Assembly (NCBI GenBank): GCA_963701815.1
Contig: CAVPBN010000037.1
Span: 1 to 64,000 of the forward strand
Origin: AP-15 sp963701815
GTDB lineage: Bacteria > Pseudomonadota > Alphaproteobacteria > ATCC43930 > CGMCC-115725
Length of the DNA stretch: 64,000 bases
Reading direction: 5' to 3'
Positions 52,709 to 63,983 of this stretch are shown here, one piece after another; the stretch's first letter is position 1; every line of letters starts with the position of its first letter. Made by a program: the position numbers and the translations under genes. Under the pieces are notes generated by a model. That model saw nothing but the letters and a program-made list of their open reading frames with translations, was not told the DNA's origin and did not search any database.

Positions 52709-53701
52709 ATGGCGCCGCATCCGCAACGGCTGACGGTCACACGCCGCGGCTGGGCGCTCGCCCGGCCGTTTGCGACCGGGCGAGGGGTCAAGACTATTGC
52801 CGACGTCGTAATCGCCGAGATTTCCGACGGCGACGCGCGCGGCCGCGGCGAATGCGTGCCTATTCCGCGGTACGGCGAAAGCATCGACGGCGTCGTCGCT
52901 GCGCTCGATGCGCTGAAGGGCGCGGTCTCTTCGGGGCTCGAGCGCGAGGCGCTGCAGCGCGCGGTGCCGCCCGGCGCGGCGCGCAACGCGCTCGACTGCG
53001 CGTTCTGGGACATCGAAGCCAAGCGCGCTTATCGCAGCGTCGCGGAACTGGCCGGGCTCGGCGCGGCGACGCCGATCGAGACGGCCTTCACGCTCGCCCT
53101 CGATACGCCGGAAAAGATGGCCGAGCTGGCCGCCGGCAATCGCACCCGGCCATTGCTCAAATTGGAGCTGGGCGGCGCCGGCGATGTCGAACGGGTGCGG
53201 GCAGTGCGGCATGCGGCGCCGGCGTCGCGCCTGATCGTCGACGCCAACGAGAGCTGGAATGAGCGCCAGCTCAGCGAATTCATGCCGGCGCTGGCCGATT
53301 TCAGGGTCGAACTGATCGAGCAGCCGCTGCCGGCCGACGCCGACGACGCGCTGGCGCGGGTGAAGCATCCGATCCCGCTCTGCGCCGACAAATCCTGCCG
53401 AACCCTTGCCGATCTCGGCCGGCTCGACGGAAAATACGAAACCGTCAACATCAAACTCGACAAGACCGGCGGACTGACCGAGGCGCTCGCGCTGGCGGCG
53501 GAAGCGAAGCGGCGCGGCTTCCGGATCATGGTCGGCGGCATGATCGGCACATCGCTGGCGATCGCGCCGGCGCTGCTCGTCGCGCAGCAGGCCGAGATCG
53601 TCGATCTCGACGGTCCGCTGCTCCTGGCGTCCGATCGCTTTCCGGGGCTGCACTACGACGGCAGCACGATCCATCCGCCCGATCCGAATTTCTGGGGCTG
53701 A
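52709..53701 (+). CDS. Dipeptide epimerase-like enolase superfamily protein with altered active site
   Basis: 330-aa member of the L-Ala-D/L-Glu epimerase group of the enolase superfamily, which recycles murein dipeptides. Metal ligands are present: D178 in LIVDANESWNE, E204 in VELIEQPLP, D227 in PLCADKSC. The second catalytic Lys (K252 in NIKLDKTGGL) is present. The first, normally the last residue of a KxK motif on strand 2, is Glu here: RPLLKLELGG gives K151-L-E153. A codon GAG instead of AAG would explain it. So epimerisation by two Lys is not expected; the protein could be inactive, a dehydratase-type variant, or carry a sequencing error. Confidence 0.85.
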   Translation: MAPHPQRLTVTRRGWALARPFATGRGVKTIADVVIAEISDGDARGRGECVPIPRYGESIDGVVAALDALKGAVSSGLEREALQRAVPPGAARNALDCAFWDIEAKRAYRSVAELAGLGAATPIETAFTLALDTPEKMAELAAGNRTRPLLKLELGGAGDVERVRAVRHAAPASRLIVDANESWNERQLSEFMPALADFRVELIEQPLPADADDALARVKHPIPLCADKSCRTLADLGRLDGKYETVNIKLDKTGGLTEALALAAEAKRRGFRIMVGGMIGTSLAIAPALLVAQQAEIVDLDGPLLLASDRFPGLHYDGSTIHPPDPNFWG

Positions 53702-53796
53702 TCCGCTTGGCGCCGTCTGCCGGAAGTGCCAGCCGGCGGGGACGCCTCTTCTGTACCGGCACCGGCCTCAGCGGACTCGATCTCACTGTGAGAAGC

Positions 53797-53814
53797 TGTC
53801 TTTTATAGAAGACA
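53797..53814. promoter_or_regulatory. Possible IclR operator palindrome
   Basis: TGTCTT-TTATAG-AAGACA, 6-bp arms with AT-rich spacer, 104 bp upstream of the IclR gene start, in a locally AT-rich strip (53795-53830). IclR regulators usually bind short palindromes upstream of their own genes. The pairing is seen; the assignment is inference. Confidence 0.4.
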
Positions 53815-53917
53815 AATGTTTTTGGTTGAGGTAATTGGGTAACGCCTGTAAACATGCTGTCGCAACCGCGGTCAACGCGTTAAATGCGGACGGAATCGAG
53901 TGGGATCAGGAGGAGCT

Positions 53918-54766
53918 GTGCCTGCATCAACAGCAGCAACCGGGGAGGACCGGCCGCGTTCGACCGGACACGCCAGGTCGGCCGAGATCACTCAGATCGG
54001 CCCTCTGGGAAAACCCGTCGGTGCGGTCGCCGCCGCGGCAAAAGTTCTCCGGGCGCTGCATGCCTCCGAGCGACCGCTGAACGCGAGCGAGATCGCCCGC
54101 GCCGCCGGGCTGCATCGAGGGACGGCGTACAACATCCTGCGGACGCTGCAGGCCGAGAGTTTTGTCGGTTATGACGGGGCGACCCGCACCTACGCCGTGA
54201 GTTTGCGCATTCTCGAACTGGCGTATGGCGCGTTGCGGCGCAGCGGTTTGATGGACATCGCGCGACCGCTGATGCATGCGGTCTCGGATGCCCACGGCGT
54301 CTCGGTCTACCTGTCCAAAGTGTCGGGGCCTTCGTCGCTGCTGCTGTTGGACTGGGTGGGCGCTGCGTTCCAGCCCGACCTCTACGTCACCGTCGGACGT
54401 CCTTCCCCCGTTCCGGCCGGAGCATCGGGCATGATCGTCGCCGCGTTCGGCAACAGCAGCAAGGCCGAACTCGAAGCGCTGTTCTCGCAAGTCGCGTGGT
54501 ACCGGAAACCCTCGTTTTCCGAATTTCTGGCCCGCGTCACAGAGGCGAGGAAGGCAGGCTTTGCCGTCGATCGCGGCGCCATGTTTCAGGGGATCACGCT
54601 GGTTTCGGTGCCGGTTCTGTCACCGTCATGGGAGCCGTTGCTGATCCTGACCGCCGCAGCGCATTCGCACGATCTGGATTCCGAAGCGCTGGAGCCGCTC
54701 TGCCGGGCGATGCAATCCGCGGCCGCCCGCCTGTCCGAGAGCGCGCGACTGCTGCGCCTCGAATGA
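53918..54766 (+). CDS. IclR-family transcriptional regulator
   Basis: 282-aa regulator. N-terminal winged helix: AAAKVLRALHASERPLNASE then IARAAGLHRGTAYNILRTLQ, the IclR recognition helix. C-terminal ligand-binding (GAF-like) domain with LARPLMHAV-type sequence, GVSVYLSKVSGPSSLLLLDW and FAVDRGAMFQGITLVSVPVL, the IclR effector-domain signature. GTG 53918 has AGGAGGA 4 bp upstream; a GTG six codons earlier is possible. It heads the two-BVMO cluster 30 bp away and is probably its regulator. Confidence 0.88.
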   Translation: MPASTAATGEDRPRSTGHARSAEITQIGPLGKPVGAVAAAAKVLRALHASERPLNASEIARAAGLHRGTAYNILRTLQAESFVGYDGATRTYAVSLRILELAYGALRRSGLMDIARPLMHAVSDAHGVSVYLSKVSGPSSLLLLDWVGAAFQPDLYVTVGRPSPVPAGASGMIVAAFGNSSKAELEALFSQVAWYRKPSFSEFLARVTEARKAGFAVDRGAMFQGITLVSVPVLSPSWEPLLILTAAAHSHDLDSEALEPLCRAMQSAAARLSESARLLRLE

Positions 54767-54797
54767 CGACGGTGACACTACTTCAAGAGAGGACGCC

Positions 54798-56438
54798 ATG
54801 ATCGCCTCACAGACGGCCACACGCAAGTCGGAGACCGACACGACCTTGGATTTTGACGCCGTCGTCATCGGCGCCGGCGTCTCCGGCCTCTACCAGCTCT
54901 ACAAGCTGCGCGAACTCGGCCTCCAGGTGCGGGTATTCGAGGCCGGGAGCGGCATCGGCGGCACCTGGTACTGGAACCGTTATCCCGGCGCCCGCTTCGA
55001 TTCCGAAAGTTGGACCTACGGCTATTCGTTCTCGCGGGAGCTCCTCGACGAATGGGACTGGGAGGAGCATTTCGCCGCGCAGCCCGAGACCGAGCGCTAC
55101 CTCAACTACGTGGCCGAAAAATTTGACCTGCGCCGCGACATCCAGTTCAAGAGCCGCGTTACTGCCGCGCATTACCGCGAGGAGACACGAAGCTGGGACA
55201 TCGCTCTCGATGATGGGCGGCGCTACACGGCGCGCTTCCTGGTCACTGCGGTCGGCGTGCTGTCGGCGGCGACGTTGCCGACGATCCCGGGGGTCAAGAG
55301 CTTCAAGGGCGCGTCGTTCCACACCCATTACTGGCCGAAAGAGCCGGTCAGCTTCGCAGGCAAGCGGGTTGCGGTGATCGGCACCGGCGCTACCGGCATT
55401 CAGACGATCACCGAGGTGGCGAAGACGGTCGGCCACCTGACGGTGTTTCAACGCACGCCGCAATGGGCCGCGCCGCTGCACAACGCCAAGATCACCAAGC
55501 AGGAGATGAACAGCATCCGGGCCAACTACCCGGATATTTTCGCGCGCTGCCAGGAGACCTTCGGCTGCTTTATCCACGCGACCGACCCGCGTTCCGCGCT
55601 CGAGGTGACCGAGGAAGAGCGCGAGGCCTTTTGGCAAAAGCTCTATGGCGAGCCCGGCTTCGGCATCTGGATGGGCAACTTCCGGGACATCTTGATCGAT
55701 CGTCAGGCGAACCGGCTGATCTCCGATTTCGTCGCGCGCAAGACGCGCGAGCGGGTCAAGGACCCGGTGGTGGCCGAGAAGCTGATTCCGAAGACCTACG
55801 GCTTCGGCACCCGCCGCGTGCCGCTCGAAAGCGGCTATTTCGAGGTCTACAACCAGCCCAACGTCGAGCTGGTCGACATCAACGAAACCCCGATCGAGCG
55901 CATCACCCCGGCCGGCATCAAGACCAGCGAGCGCGAATACGAATTCGACATCATCATCTACGCGACCGGGTTCGACGCGATCACCGGCGCCTTTGACCGA
56001 ATCGACATCCGCGGCGTCGACAACGTGTCGTTGAAGGGCAAGTGGAAGGACGGTCCGCAGACCTTCCTGGGCATCATGGTCGACGACTTTCCGAACCTGT
56101 TGATGGTCATGGGTCCGCATGCCGGGCTCGGAAATTTCCCGCGCGCCGCTGAATACAGCGCCGATTGGGTCACCCGGCTGGTCGAGTTCGCCCGCGACCG
56201 CGGCCTGACCCGCATGGAGCCGACCGCGGCCGCCTCGACCGAATGGACCGACCACGTTCTCGCTGCGAGCGAGGGGTTGCTGTTCACCGAGGTCGACTCG
56301 TGGATGACCGGCATCAATCGCAACGTCGAGGGGAAGCAGGTCCGCCGGATCATGCGTTACAGCGGCGGGCATCCCAAGTTCCGCGAGCGCTGCGAGGCCG
56401 TGGCGGCGGACGGCTACCGGGAATTGGCGCTGGCCTAG
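54798..56438 (+). CDS. Baeyer-Villiger monooxygenase 1
   Basis: 546-aa class B flavoprotein monooxygenase that inserts O next to a carbonyl using FAD and NADPH. First Rossmann motif GAGVSG (25-30), GGTWYWNRYPGARFDSE (54-70) as in cyclohexanone-type BVMOs, the BVMO fingerprint FKGASFHTHYWPKE (169-182), and the NADPH motif GTGATG (195-200). Ends in the usual helical C-terminus with no extra domain. Second gene of the IclR-headed cluster; its likely products are esters or lactones. Paralogous to 57618-59267. Confidence 0.93.
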   Translation: MIASQTATRKSETDTTLDFDAVVIGAGVSGLYQLYKLRELGLQVRVFEAGSGIGGTWYWNRYPGARFDSESWTYGYSFSRELLDEWDWEEHFAAQPETERYLNYVAEKFDLRRDIQFKSRVTAAHYREETRSWDIALDDGRRYTARFLVTAVGVLSAATLPTIPGVKSFKGASFHTHYWPKEPVSFAGKRVAVIGTGATGIQTITEVAKTVGHLTVFQRTPQWAAPLHNAKITKQEMNSIRANYPDIFARCQETFGCFIHATDPRSALEVTEEEREAFWQKLYGEPGFGIWMGNFRDILIDRQANRLISDFVARKTRERVKDPVVAEKLIPKTYGFGTRRVPLESGYFEVYNQPNVELVDINETPIERITPAGIKTSEREYEFDIIIYATGFDAITGAFDRIDIRGVDNVSLKGKWKDGPQTFLGIMVDDFPNLLMVMGPHAGLGNFPRAAEYSADWVTRLVEFARDRGLTRMEPTAAASTEWTDHVLAASEGLLFTEVDSWMTGINRNVEGKQVRRIMRYSGGHPKFRERCEAVAADGYRELALA

Positions 56439-56466
56439 GTGCGACGGGCGAATGACGGAGAGCGTT

Positions 56467-57565
56467 ATGGACGTTGGCATGATGATGGTGTTCGCCAGCT
56501 ACGGCTGGGAGAACTGCTCGGACGCTCGTGTATGGGATGAGGAAATCCGGCTGGCCCGGCTCGCGGCCGATCTCGGCTTTGACTGCCTGTGGTCGGCCGA
56601 GCACCACTTCAACGACTACTCGTTCGTACCCGACAACCTCCAGCTGATGTCGTATCTCACGGCCGCCTGTCCGGATATCGACCTCGGCACCGCTGCGGTC
56701 ATCATCCCCTGGCATGATCCGCTGCGAGTCGCCGAGCAGGCGGCCGTGCTCGACCTGCTGAGCAAGGGCCGACTGCGCCTCGGGCTCGGCCGCGGTCTGG
56801 CGCGACGCGAGTTTGCCGCGTTCCGTCTGAGCATGGACGAGTCGCGCGAGCGCTTCGACGAAGCCGCGCCGATGATCGTCGAACGCGCTCGAAGACCGGG
56901 TTTCATGGAGGGCAACGGCAAGTTCTACAAGCAGCCGCGCATCGAAATCCGCCCGCGGCCGCAGCATTCCTTCGAGGGACGCATCTACGCGGTGGCGTCG
57001 AGCGAAGACTCCGTCGTTTCCGCCGCCAAGCTCGGCGCGCACATGGTCATGTTTGCCGACCGGCCCTGGGAGATGCGGTTGCCCGTCATCGAACGCGGGC
57101 GCGAGCTGCACCGCCAGTTCCACGACACCACGCCGCCGCAGGTGATGCTGACCGAGTTCGTCGTCTGCGGCCCCGACCTCGCAGCCTGCGAGGACGAGGC
57201 GCGGCAGGTACCAGGGCAAATTCGTCGAGAGCAATTTCCATCACTACGAATTCCTCGGCGAACACTTTAAGACCGTGAAGGGCTACGACGCCTACCAGCA
57301 GAAGGCCGAGATCGCGCGCAAGGCGGGCCTCGAAGGCGCGGTCGCCGGCTTTATGCAGGCCGCGAGTTGGGGCACGCCCGAGAAGATTCTGCGCGGGCTC
57401 GAAGAGCGCCAAAGACTTCTCGGCGATTTTGAGCTCAATGTCGCCTTCCGCTTCGGCGGCACGCCTTACGACGTTTGCGAGCGCAGTCTGAGGCTGTTCG
57501 CCAAGGAAGTGCTGCCGGTCCTCAAGGCGCAACCGACCGCCAAGGTTCGCGACGCTGCCGATTGA
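56467..57565 (+). CDS. LLM-class flavin oxidoreductase, frame-broken
   Basis: About 365-aa luciferase-like TIM-barrel enzyme. N-terminal part: MDVGMMMVFASYGWENCSDA, DCLWSAEHHFNDYSFVPDNL and SKGRLRLGLGRGLARREFAA, the alkanal-monooxygenase-like motifs. A frame change near 57207 leads to YQGKFVESNFHHYEFLGEHF, FMQAASWGTPEKILRGLEER and CERSLRLFAKEVLPVL. The AEHHF motif is like FMNH2-dependent LLM enzymes. Start at 56467 has GGAG 9 bp upstream; ATG 56452 is also possible. It lies between the two BVMO genes, so it is likely a partner oxygenase or reductase in the same pathway. Confidence 0.85.
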
Positions 57566-57617
57566 GCCGGTCCGGCGAGCGTATCAGGCACAAGCCTTGA
57601 TCGATGGGAGACCCGAA

Positions 57618-59267
<1,650 letters not shown>

Positions 59268-59361
59268 TCGCGCACGCCGCCCCGCGACCACCCCTATCGC
59301 GCCGGCGCGGAAACCGCGCGCCGGCCGACCCGACCGCTTTTGCCACCGGGAGGAAACCGCG

Positions 59362-60162
59362 ATGCCGCTGACCGCACGGCAGCTACGGGACTTCGCCGAA
59401 GAAGGTTATCTGTTCCTGCCCGGCTGCTTTTCGGAGGAGGAAGTCGCCGTTCTGCGCGACGAGGCCGAGCGGATCTATGCCGAAGACCGGCCGGAGGTTT
59501 GGCGCGAAAAAACCGGTGCGCCGCGCACCGCCTTTGCCGCGCATACCTTTAACGAGGCCTTTCGTCTGCTGGGCGCGCATCCCCGGCTGATCCGCCCGGT
59601 CGAGCAGGTGCTCGGCGAAAAGCTCTACATGCACCAGTACAAGATCAACGCCAAGGCGGCGTTCGAGGGCGATGTCTGGCAGTGGCACCAGGATTACGGC
59701 ACCTGGGCGCGCGACGACGGCATGCCCGAACCGCGGGCAATGAACATCGCGGTGTTCATGGACGAAGTGATGCCGATCAACGGACCGTTGATGCTGGTGC
59801 CGCGGAGCCACAAGCACGGCGTACTGTCGGCCGGGCACGATGTCGAGACGACCTCCTACCCGCTGTGGACCCTCGACAACGCGACGGTGACCAGGCTCGT
59901 CGATGAAGGCGGCATCGTCGCGCCGACCGGCAAGCCGGGCAGTATGCTGATGTTCCACGGCAATCTGGTGCATGCCTCGGCGCCGAACATCACGCCGTAC
60001 CCGCGGCGCATCGTCTATCTGACGCTGTGCGCGGTTTCGAATTACATCCGCACGCCGACCCGGCCGGCATGGATCGCGCATCGCGACTTCACCCCGATCG
60101 AGCCGGTGGCCGACGACGCGCTGCTCGTTTACGCGCGCGGCTGCAAGGCGGCGGCGGAATGA
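59362..60162 (+). CDS. Phytanoyl-CoA dioxygenase (PhyH)-type hydroxylase
   Basis: 266-aa Fe(II)/2-oxoglutarate dioxygenase. Opens RQLRDFAEEGYLFLPGCFSE as in PhyH/ectoine hydroxylase relatives. Iron ligands H109 and D111 (WQWHQDYGTW), distal H204 (NLVHASAPNIT) and the 2-oxoglutarate-binding Arg in TPYPRRIVYL. GGGAGGAAAC precedes ATG 59362. Stop overlaps the next ATG (ATGA). It probably hydroxylates a small substrate in the same pathway as the BVMOs. Confidence 0.88.
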   Translation: MPLTARQLRDFAEEGYLFLPGCFSEEEVAVLRDEAERIYAEDRPEVWREKTGAPRTAFAAHTFNEAFRLLGAHPRLIRPVEQVLGEKLYMHQYKINAKAAFEGDVWQWHQDYGTWARDDGMPEPRAMNIAVFMDEVMPINGPLMLVPRSHKHGVLSAGHDVETTSYPLWTLDNATVTRLVDEGGIVAPTGKPGSMLMFHGNLVHASAPNITPYPRRIVYLTLCAVSNYIRTPTRPAWIAHRDFTPIEPVADDALLVYARGCKAAAE

Positions 60163-61472
60163 GCCTCTATCGCCTGGCGCAGCAGCGCGCCGGGCGGCCG
60201 GTGCGCGTCGGGCTCGTCGGGGCGGGCAAGTTCGGCTCGATGTTCCTCAACCAGATCCCGACCATGCCGAATGTCGAGATCGCGGTCATCGCCGATCTCG
60301 ATCCCGACCGGGCCCGCGCCGCCTGCCGCACCGTCGGCTGGGATGCGGCGCGGATCGCCCGCACCCGCTTTGCCGCGGCCGGCGCCGAGGCCTGCGCCGA
60401 TCCCGAGGTCGAGGTCGTCGTCGAGGCGACCGGCAGTCCGCCGGCCGGCATCGCCCATGCCCGCGCCGCGATCGCCGCCGGCAAGCATGTCGTGATGGTC
60501 AATGTCGAGGCCGATGTACTGGCGGGGCCGCTCTTGGCCGAGGAGGCGCGGGCAAAGGGGGTCGTCTATTCGCTCGCCTATGGCGACCAGCCGGCGCTGA
60601 CCTGCGAGCTCGTCGAGTGGGCGTGCGCTTGCGGCTTCGAGGTGGTCGCCGCGGGCAAGGGCACCAAATACCTCCCGGCCTATCACGCGGTCACCCCGGA
60701 CGATGTATGGGCGCATTACGGGCTGACCCCGGAAGACGCGAAGCGCGGCGGGATGAACCCGCAAATGTTCAACTCCTTCCTCGACGGCACCAAGTCGGCG
60801 ATCGAGATGGCGGCGATCGCCAACGCGACGCGGCTCGATGTGCCGCGCGACGGCCTCGGCTTTCCGCCTTGCGGCGTCGACGATCTCCCCGAAATCTTGC
60901 GCGGCGGCCGCGCGCTCGACCATGACGGCATGGTCGAGGTCGTCTCCTGCCTGGAGCGCGACGGGCGGCCGGTGTTCCGCGACCTGCGCTGGGGCGTTTA
61001 CGTCGTCCTGAAGGCGCCGAACGAATACGCCCGCAACTGCTTCAGGGAATACGGCCTCAAGACCGACGCGAGCGGCTGGTACGCGGCGATGTACAAGCCC
61101 TACCATCTGATCGGGCTGGAGCTCGGCATGTCGGTTTTGTCGGCGGCCTTGCGCGATGAACCCACCGGGCAGGCGCAAGGCTGGCGCGGCGATGTCGTCG
61201 CCGTCGCCAAGCGCGCGCTCAAGGCCGGCGAGACGCTCGACGGCGAAGGCGGCTACACGGTCTGGGGCAAGCTCGTCCCTGCCGAGCGCAGCCTTGCCGA
61301 AGGCGCGCTGCCGATCGGGCTCGCGCACAGGGTGCCATTGGTGCGCGATGTCGCCGTCGGCGCGGTCGTGCGCTGGAGCGACGTCGCCGTCCCCGACAGC
61401 CAGGCGGTACAGGCCCGGCGCGACATGGAGCGCCGCTTCGCGCCCAAGCCGGCGGCGGTGGCCGCGCAATAG
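60159..61472 (+). CDS. SAF-domain NAD(P)-binding oxidoreductase
   Basis: 437-aa homoserine-dehydrogenase-like protein. N-terminal Rossmann motif VRVGLVGAGKFGSMFLNQIP, VEVVVEATGSPPAGIAHARA and GKHVVMVNVEADVLAGPLLA, then a substrate domain with GKGTKYLPAYHAVTPDDVWA, DGTKSAIEMAAIANATRL, and a C-terminal SAF-like domain (LKAGETLDGEGGYTVWGKLV). Such fusions act as dehydrogenases in side-branch catabolism; substrate unknown. It overlaps the PhyH gene by 4 bp, so the two are coupled. Last gene of the cluster, convergent with the lactonase. Confidence 0.82.
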   Translation: MSLYRLAQQRAGRPVRVGLVGAGKFGSMFLNQIPTMPNVEIAVIADLDPDRARAACRTVGWDAARIARTRFAAAGAEACADPEVEVVVEATGSPPAGIAHARAAIAAGKHVVMVNVEADVLAGPLLAEEARAKGVVYSLAYGDQPALTCELVEWACACGFEVVAAGKGTKYLPAYHAVTPDDVWAHYGLTPEDAKRGGMNPQMFNSFLDGTKSAIEMAAIANATRLDVPRDGLGFPPCGVDDLPEILRGGRALDHDGMVEVVSCLERDGRPVFRDLRWGVYVVLKAPNEYARNCFREYGLKTDASGWYAAMYKPYHLIGLELGMSVLSAALRDEPTGQAQGWRGDVVAVAKRALKAGETLDGEGGYTVWGKLVPAERSLAEGALPIGLAHRVPLVRDVAVGAVVRWSDVAVPDSQAVQARRDMERRFAPKPAAVAAQ

Positions 61473-61519
61473 ACAGGCGGGGGAGCGGCATCGGCATGCC
61501 GCTCCTCCGGCACGCGCCG

Positions 61520-62725
61520 TTAGGGACGGGTTTCGGCCGCCGCGTTACCCCGCGGGACCATGCCCATCCAGAACATTTGCCGCTCGCCGACCTCGACATC
61601 GTATTTGCGCGCGAAATCGAGCTTGCCGTCGGCGCCGATGCGGAACAGGGCGAGGCTCGCCGGCACGGTGCGGAGGCCGGCGCCCTCCCTGACCGGCAGG
61701 CCATGATGTGCGCGGCGACGAGCAGGCGGCCGCTCGGATCGATGTGGAAGGTCCGGCAATGGATGCCGTGCGTGTCGACATGCTGGATCGGGTTCGGCTC
61801 GCCGGTCGCAGCGTCGATGGCAAAGACGGCGAGCGTGTTCTCGCCGCCGGCGAACAGGCTGTCGCCCGTCGATCTGTGCGGTGCTCGATGCGCGATTGGC
61901 GACATAGACGAACCGGCCGTTCGGGTGGACATGCACGGTGCCGGCCGCCTGCCTGCCCCGGATATTGCCGGGCTCGGCCAGCGTACCCTTTTGGTAAAGG
62001 GCGCCCGGCGACACCCGGCCACCGTCGAGCGCGAACATGTCGAGGCGGTTCTGCCGCTCCAGCGAGACATAGACCCATGGTCTCGACGGATGGAAATCGA
62101 GATGGCGCGGACCGAACCCGTAGCCGCCATCGGGTGCGATCGAGACTTCGTCGCCGAGCAGCCCGTCGCGATAGGCGAACACTTTGAGCGCGCCCGGCTG
62201 CTCGGGGTTGCCGCCGGCGGCGTCGTGGCCGCGGGTGACCAGGATGACCAGACGGTTATCGAGGCTGACCCGCACCTGATGGCCGTAGATGCCGGGGTCG
62301 ATCGGCGCCGGCGGCGCGATCTCGGTCCCCGGCGTCATATCCGGATTGACCCGGTACACCCGCAGCCCGCTCGGATTGCTGAAGGCGACCAGCAGATGTT
62401 CGGACGGGATGTCGCTGGTCAGATGGATCGGGCGGGTCGGCAAGGCGATCGGTGCGCCGTGCGGCGACAACGCTCCCGAGGCGGGATCGATGCGCAGCGC
62501 GGTCACATGATGCTTGTCGCCGATCACGCCGCCGATGCCCGAGGCGCTGTTGCTCGATGCGACATAGAGATACTGCCGGGACGAATGCGGCCAGGCATAG
62601 TGCACATTGGCCGGCAGGGTGACGGCGCCGCGTCTGGTCAGCGTGGCGTTGTCGACATCGACCTCATAGTGAGCGAGCTCCGGGCCGACGCTGGCATAGA
62701 GCATGACGCTTCTCGACTCGGGCAT
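61520..62725 (-). CDS. Lactonase-family beta-propeller protein, frame-broken
   Basis: About 401-aa seven-bladed propeller of the 6-phosphogluconolactonase-like (YbhE/Pgl) family. Seen: LYASVGPELAHYEVDVDNAT, PSEHLLVAFSNPSGLRVYRV, GFGPRHLDFHPSRPWVYVSL and AGTVHVHPNGRFVYVANRAS. Two compensating indels near 61865 and 61702 shift the middle (GGENTLAVFAIDAATGEPNP is in another frame); the C-terminus returns to frame with FRIGADGKLDFARKYDVEVG. GGAG precedes ATG 62725. It faces the BVMO cluster. Hydrolysis of a lactone made by the BVMOs would fit, but this is inference. Confidence 0.85.
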   Translation of the reverse strand: MPESRSVMLYASVGPELAHYEVDVDNATLTRRGAVTLPANVHYAWPHSSRQYLYVASSNSASGIGGVIGDKHHVTALRIDPASGALSPHGAPIALPTRPIHLTSDIPSEHLLVAFSNPSGLRVYRVNPDMTPGTEIAPPAPIDPGIYGHQVRVSLDNRLVILVTRGHDAAGGNPEQPGALKVFAYRDGLLGDEVSIAPDGGYGFGPRHLDFHPSRPWVYVSLERQNRLDMFALDGGRVSPGALYQKGTLAEPGNIRGRQAAGTVHVHPNGRFVYVANRASSTAQIDGRQPVRRRREHARRLCHRRCDRRAEPDPACRHARHPLPDLPHRSERPPARRRAHHGLPVREGAGLRTVPASLALFRIGADGKLDFARKYDVEVGERQMFWMGMVPRGNAAAETRP

Positions 62726-63018
62726 TCGGACATCTCCGCCAAAGCTGCCGTCGCGCATTGCGACCGGGTCAGCATAGAGGCTGCGGTCCCGCGGACTGAA
62801 GCGGCGACGGGGTATGATCGGACCGGTCCTGGCGGCCGGGATCTTCACCGTTGAGTATGCTTCGCTGTTCGGAGAGATTCTGGCATAACGACCCGCCGGC
62901 AACTCGACCGGGCGGCCTTTCCGCGTCTCGACACCGCATCGCGCCAAAGCGGGCAATCCCTAAAATCTCCGCGGCGACCGATATTAGCGATTAGATTTGA
63001 TCCTTGGAGAGATCAATC

Positions 63019-63215
63019 CATGAAGACGAGTTTTGGCGACAGCCTTAGCCGCGCTGTTGGTGGGAGTTCGCGTTGCGCAAGCGCCTGACGCCGCTACCAC
63101 AAAAAAGCGCCGGGCGGGCCGGCTCCGAATGGCGAGACCGCGGGGCGGCGGCGCAGGAACGGGCGGCTGCACCGACGCCTCTCGACGGTGCTCGCCGGCC
63201 TTGCCCTCTTACTAG
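63019..63215 (+). CDS. Short secreted ORF, probably frame-broken
   Basis: ATG 63019 with SD GGAGAGA 8 bp upstream starts MKTSFGDSLS and stops after 22 codons. One base over, the text reads LATALAALLVGVRVAQAPDA, a good signal peptide with cleavage after VAQA, so an indel near 63030 is likely and the intended product is a short secreted protein of about 65 aa with a Lys/Arg-rich mature part. No family recognised. Confidence 0.35.
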
Positions 63216-63983
63216 GGGTGGAAGCAAATCCGGCGTGGGCGCAACAACCGCCGATGTTGCCGGGGCAGCCGACACCGCCGCCGAGCCCGCTCGGCTCGAG
63301 CCTGCAGGTCATCGTGACGCCGTTTCTGCCGCTGACTGGGATCAATACCGCGATCGGCACGCCGCTTGCCCGCGCCCCGACGGTCAATTCGAGCGTCGGA
63401 GCCTTTCAGCTTCTCGGCCACCTCGACGCGGTGCCGTTCACGGGTGCGATCGAGATTAGCGACGGACCGTTCAGCCTGTGGGGCGACATGTTTCACTTCC
63501 CGGTCGGCACCGACATCACGACGCGCAACATCTTCTTCAACGGCGGCAATGCATCGCTGATCGCCAATCAGGGCACCGCCGACTTTTTCTATCATTGGGT
63601 CGATCAGCCCGTTCAATCGTTGGATGTGGGCGGCGGCTTTCGCGCCTGGTCCTATACCGTCGAACGCGACCTTGAACGGCCAAATCGCGCGCACGGTCAG
63701 ATTCACTCGCTCGGCCAGCTGGGGCGACCCGCTGATTGCCGCGCGCTATCATCGAGAAATCGGCAACGGCTTTGGGCTGACCGTTTATGGAGATGTCGGC
63801 GGCTTTGGTGTCGGCGCGCACAGCGATTGGCAGGTGTTCGGCACTGTCGACTATGCGCTGAAGCCCTGGGCGACGCTGCATCTGGGTTATCTCAGCCTCA
63901 ATTTCAATTATACCGCGGCCGACAACCTCGACTTCATCGTACATATGAAGGGGCCACTCCTCGCCGCCAGCTTCCGCTTCTGA
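63129..63983 (+). CDS. Outer-membrane beta-barrel-like protein, frame-broken
   Basis: About 285-aa protein. Signal peptide STVLAGLALLLGVEANPAWA; the frame that contains it lacks a start, so an indel just after ATG 63129 is suspected. The mature part reads LQVIVTPFLPLTGINTAIGT, LLGHLDAVPFTGAIEISDGP and FSLWGDMFHFPVGTDITTRN, then a frame change near 63655 gives NATLNGQIARTV, DPLIAARYHREIGNGFGLTV and ends LNFNYTAADNLDFIVHMKGP then LLAASFRF with C-terminal Phe, the usual outer-membrane barrel ending. Alternating hydrophobic pattern throughout. Substrate or role unknown. Confidence 0.68.
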
